From assembly GCA_017555925.1 (NCBI GenBank), contig JAFZFL010000225.1:1-7985 (forward strand): a stretch of 7,985 nt of DNA, written 5' to 3'. Each line of letters starts with the position of its first letter. Within the stretch, counting starts at the first letter, position 1. Positions 5,886 through 7,985 of the stretch are shown here, piece by piece. The notes under the pieces are model-generated. The model made no database searches. It was given only the letters and a program-made list of their open reading frames with translations, and was not told the origin of the DNA. This DNA comes from Bacteroidales bacterium. Lineage in GTDB: Bacteria; Bacteroidota; Bacteroidia; Bacteroidales; UBA932. Position numbers and translations under genes: made by a program.

Positions 5886-6539
5886 TTAATAATAGCCTAA
5901 AGATTTGAAAAATAAATCTTTTCTAAGTTCATCCGGTATAGAATGGACTGAAATTCTCTTTTCCAATTCTGTATAGAAACTGTTGTCCGACAGATGGCAT
6001 CTGTATAGAGTGTCTGTTTGTGAGAGGTATAATGTGTTGAAACGGATGTCGAGGTTATCCTGTAAGAGCAATATGTAACTTACAGCAGCTTCAACCTGAT
6101 TGATGTCGAGCATATCCCTGCAGAAGATAAAGAGTCCATACTCCTCAAAATTGCCATAAAAGCCCCTGGCAACCTTCTCCACTTTACTCTTTATAATACG
6201 TTTGAGCGGTTGTGCAAGTGCCCAGTAATCATATTCAAGATGGCCGGTATAGTTCAATCCCGGCAAACCGTATGCGTAACCGCTCTTTACGATTCTCTCA
6301 AGATCAGATTTGTTTTCATCTTTCAACTCCATGCCTGCCAACTCCTTAAGCAGTTGATTTGCATTTTTTCTGTCGGGATCCATAGCACGCGTAACCTCTA
6401 TACCCAAACTCATGTCATCTTTCTGGAGATCGGGTCTGTCCCTATTTACAAGATTGGCAAAATGAGACCCTAGAATTCTCTCAAGTGTAAGTTGCGCATA
6501 ACGCTCAAAAAAACATGTGCCGAATTTTCTGTATGCCAT
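5886..6539 (-). CDS. 217-aa protein of unknown function, possible PD-(D/E)XK-like fold
   Basis: I do not recognise a named family. The 217-aa protein has no signal peptide or membrane helix, so it should be cytoplasmic. The N-terminus (MAYRKFGTCFFERYAQLTLE) is amphipathic and helical. It is followed by NRDRPDLQ (P36, D37) and SLGIEVTRAM (E48, T50), a spacing that recalls the PD...(D/E)xK core of restriction-endonuclease-like folds, with Thr where Lys is usual. The C-terminal half has beta-like strands (YGLFIFCRD, FNTLYLSQTDTLYRC) and a conserved tail, FFKSLGYY. The nuclease-fold idea is inference from this pattern only. The ATG at 6537-6539 is supported because the shortened relative at 4976-5157 is homologous right up to it. 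A TATATTTG element lies only 4 bases before the ATG, suggesting a leaderless message. It is divergent from the M28 peptidase gene and its downstream neighbour on this strand is the SBF remnant. Confidence 0.75.
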   Translation of the reverse strand: MAYRKFGTCFFERYAQLTLERILGSHFANLVNRDRPDLQKDDMSLGIEVTRAMDPDRKNANQLLKELAGMELKDENKSDLERIVKSGYAYGLPGLNYTGHLEYDYWALAQPLKRIIKSKVEKVARGFYGNFEEYGLFIFCRDMLDINQVEAAVSYILLLQDNLDIRFNTLYLSQTDTLYRCHLSDNSFYTELEKRISVHSIPDELRKDLFFKSLGYY

Positions 6540-6543
6540 TCTA

Positions 6544-6551
6544 CAAATATA
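6544..6551 (-). promoter_or_regulatory. -7 element (TATATTTG) directly before the 217-aa gene
   Basis: Minus-strand TATATTTG matches TAnnTTTG and is separated from the ATG by only TAGA. If used, transcription would begin at or next to the start codon. No -33 TTG is seen at the usual distance. Confidence 0.42.
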
Positions 6552-6585
6552 TAATATTAATTGATATAATAAGTGATATAATCAT

Positions 6586-6593
6586 TAAATTTG
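6586..6593 (+). promoter_or_regulatory. Candidate -7 element (TAAATTTG) for the M28 peptidase gene
   Basis: TAAATTTG matches TAnnTTTG, 58 bp before the ATG at 6652. A TTG at 6561-6563 is 22 bp upstream and could serve as the -33 element, a little far. The 112-bp gap 6540-6651 thus seems to hold two divergent promoters. Confidence 0.45.
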
Positions 6594-6651
6594 TAGACAA
6601 ATGGGATTCGGGAAATATGCATATAAAATGCAGTAATATTGAGTATATACT

Positions 6652-7985
6652 ATGAATAAATTATCTGTTTTAGCTATGAGTCTTTTGGTTTTGTCTAGTT
6701 GTTCACAAAAATCAGAAATACCTGCTCCATGCAGGGAGTATTATATTGATGTTGTTAAAGAACTCTCTTCGCCAGAATATTATGGAAGAAGCAATTATAA
6801 TAATGGAACAATAAAAGCAGCAGAGTTTATTCTCAATGAACTTGAGGCAATTGATTTGAAACCAATTCCTCAAGAGGTTACTGATGCTTCGTGGGAGGGA
6901 AGGGAGAGACCTGCACCAACTACACTGCAACCTGAATTCAAGAGCCTTATAACTCCTTGCGATGCACGCAGATGGAGCAATGGTTCCCAACAACAGCTTG
7001 CTTATATGCAGCATTTCTGCCATCCGTTGAATGCGCAGCGTGGAGCTGTTGAACTTGTTGTTGATGGCAGAACTCTTGTTCATACAGTTGATTATACTCT
7101 AAAAGAGTTTTCTCCAACTTATAAAGGTGAGCTTGATATTGTTTATCTCGATAATGAACATCTTAACCCACAGACATTCTGTGCATATCTTAACAGTGGA
7201 AAGTTTAAGGATAAAGCTGTTGTAATAGATTGGGATTATTTTAACCTTACAATGTTTACTTATAAGGGTATAGAGGTGTACAAGACCTATTTTGTACCTC
7301 TCAATAATGTTGGGGCACTAATCTGCAGATCATCAGAAGAACAGGTCTTTCCATATTTCAAGTCGCGCAACCACTTCAATACCCCAATGCCCGTATTTAT
7401 GGTAAACTCATCATTTCCTGAAGATGCTAAAAGGGTAAATATAGATGTTGAAGCAGAAATGATTGAGAATGACGGCCATAACATTATTGCGTATCTTCCT
7501 GGAACTAAAGAGCCGCAAAAGCATTTCATTATCTCTTGCCATTATGACCATTTGGGCATTTGCGGAAAAGAGATCTTTTACGGTGCAAATGACAATGCAT
7601 CAGGTACAGCCATGGTTCTTAACCTTATAAGATACTTTAAGGCAAACCCGCCGGAGTACTCTATTCTCTTTATCTTTTTTGATTCAGAGGAGAACAATCT
7701 GTTAGGCTCATTTTTCTATACTCACAATCCTCTGCTACCTCTTGAGAATATAAGGTATTTCATAGAACTTGACATGATTGGAGATAACGGTAATAATATC
7801 TATTGTCAGATTTCAGATGAGGGAGAGGCCGGACTAAACAAACTCAATGAGATTAACCGGTCGATGAATAATCCTTTTGCATCTCTCGACCGACATCAGC
7901 TTGATGATTATGCCGACCATTATCCTTTTGGAATTAAGGGAGTTCCTGCCATATATATTGAGCTTGACGGAGATACTAACAAAAA
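6652..7985 (+). CDS. M28-family zinc peptidase (aminopeptidase-like), lipoprotein, 3' end missing
   Basis: The frame runs from ATG 6652 off the window end without a stop (444 whole codons). The N-terminus MNKLSVLAMSLLVLSSC is a lipoprotein signal with lipobox LSSC, so Cys17 would be lipidated and the enzyme envelope-anchored. After an N-terminal helix (REYYIDVVKELSSPEYYGR, typical of M28 starts) comes a long insert (about 60-270) that probably forms a protease-associated-type domain. The catalytic part shows HYDHLG (zinc His297, supporting Asp299), YGANDNASG (bridging Asp314), DSEEN (catalytic Glu346 and ligand Glu347) and ELDMIG (Asp374). ADHYPFGIKGVPAIY (His423) is a usual late M28 segment. 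The last zinc His would follow shortly after the window end. M28 enzymes of this type remove N-terminal residues or cyclise glutaminyl peptides; which applies here is not shown. All metal ligands visible so far are intact. Confidence 0.9.
   Translation, partial: MNKLSVLAMSLLVLSSCSQKSEIPAPCREYYIDVVKELSSPEYYGRSNYNNGTIKAAEFILNELEAIDLKPIPQEVTDASWEGRERPAPTTLQPEFKSLITPCDARRWSNGSQQQLAYMQHFCHPLNAQRGAVELVVDGRTLVHTVDYTLKEFSPTYKGELDIVYLDNEHLNPQTFCAYLNSGKFKDKAVVIDWDYFNLTMFTYKGIEVYKTYFVPLNNVGALICRSSEEQVFPYFKSRNHFNTPMPVFMVNSSFPEDAKRVNIDVEAEMIENDGHNIIAYLPGTKEPQKHFIISCHYDHLGICGKEIFYGANDNASGTAMVLNLIRYFKANPPEYSILFIFFDSEENNLLGSFFYTHNPLLPLENIRYFIELDMIGDNGNNIYCQISDEGEAGLNKLNEINRSMNNPFASLDRHQLDDYADHYPFGIKGVPAIYIELDGDTNK

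Noticed and set aside
5886..6539. Restriction-modification or other defence system around the 217-aa gene
   Set aside because: No methyltransferase, helicase, toxin partner or phage gene lies nearby; the neighbours are a transporter remnant and a peptidase, so a defence call would rest on one weak motif.
4877..6651. Mobile element or insertion sequence as the cause of the duplication
   Set aside because: No transposase, terminal inverted repeats or target-site duplications are visible; the short inverted repeats found (5 to 7 bp) are not at matching ends of a segment.
6712..7529. Minus-strand ORFs of 123 and 80 codons
   Set aside because: They lie within the M28 peptidase, whose plus-strand frame is continuous with all metal-binding motifs; they are shadows.

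Overview
This 7985-base window is AT-rich chromosomal DNA from a member of the Bacteroidota, probably Bacteroidales. The lineage call rests on several signs: TAnnTTTG-type -7 promoter elements in front of most transcription units, almost no Shine-Dalgarno sequences, an SBF/PlsC/outer-membrane-barrel gene set of Bacteroidota style, and a lipoprotein M28 peptidase. No rRNA, tRNA, CRISPR array, transposase or integrase is visible.

Layout. (1) 1-1128, plus strand: the 3' part of a DUF819 (YjcL-like) multi-pass membrane protein gene that begins before the window. (2) 4876 down to 1151, minus strand: a tight three-gene operon with gaps of 3 and 12 bp. It runs from a bile acid:sodium symporter (SBF/BASS) family transporter, through a PlsC-type acyltransferase with a membrane-anchoring C-terminus, to a POTRA-less Omp85/BamA-like outer-membrane barrel. 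It converges on the DUF819 gene. (3) 4976-5157, minus: a previously hidden remnant of a second copy of the 217-aa gene found at 5886-6539. (4) 5244-5759, plus: a small secreted outer-membrane beta-barrel protein. (5) 5771-5854, minus: a remnant of a second SBF gene. (6) 5886-6539, minus: an intact 217-aa protein of unknown function, possibly a restriction-endonuclease-like fold. (7) 6652 to the window end, plus: a 3'-truncated lipoprotein M28 zinc aminopeptidase.

The most notable structure is in 3.9-6.6 kb. The pair [SBF, 217-aa gene] appears to be present twice in the same order and strand, but each copy has kept only one working gene. The first copy has the intact SBF and a decayed 217-aa gene. 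The second has a decayed SBF and the intact 217-aa gene. Both decayed genes have lost their ATG, carry a frameshift, have a large internal deletion joining the 5' end to a distant part of the gene, and have lost the final G of their TAnnTTTG element. The small barrel gene sits between the two copies.

The operon combines an inner-membrane transporter, a phospholipid or other lipid acyltransferase and an outer-membrane barrel, so an envelope role is plausible, but the substrates cannot be read from the sequence. No defence system or mobile element could be demonstrated. The nearest candidate for something undescribed is the 217-aa family and its 52-codon shortened relative.
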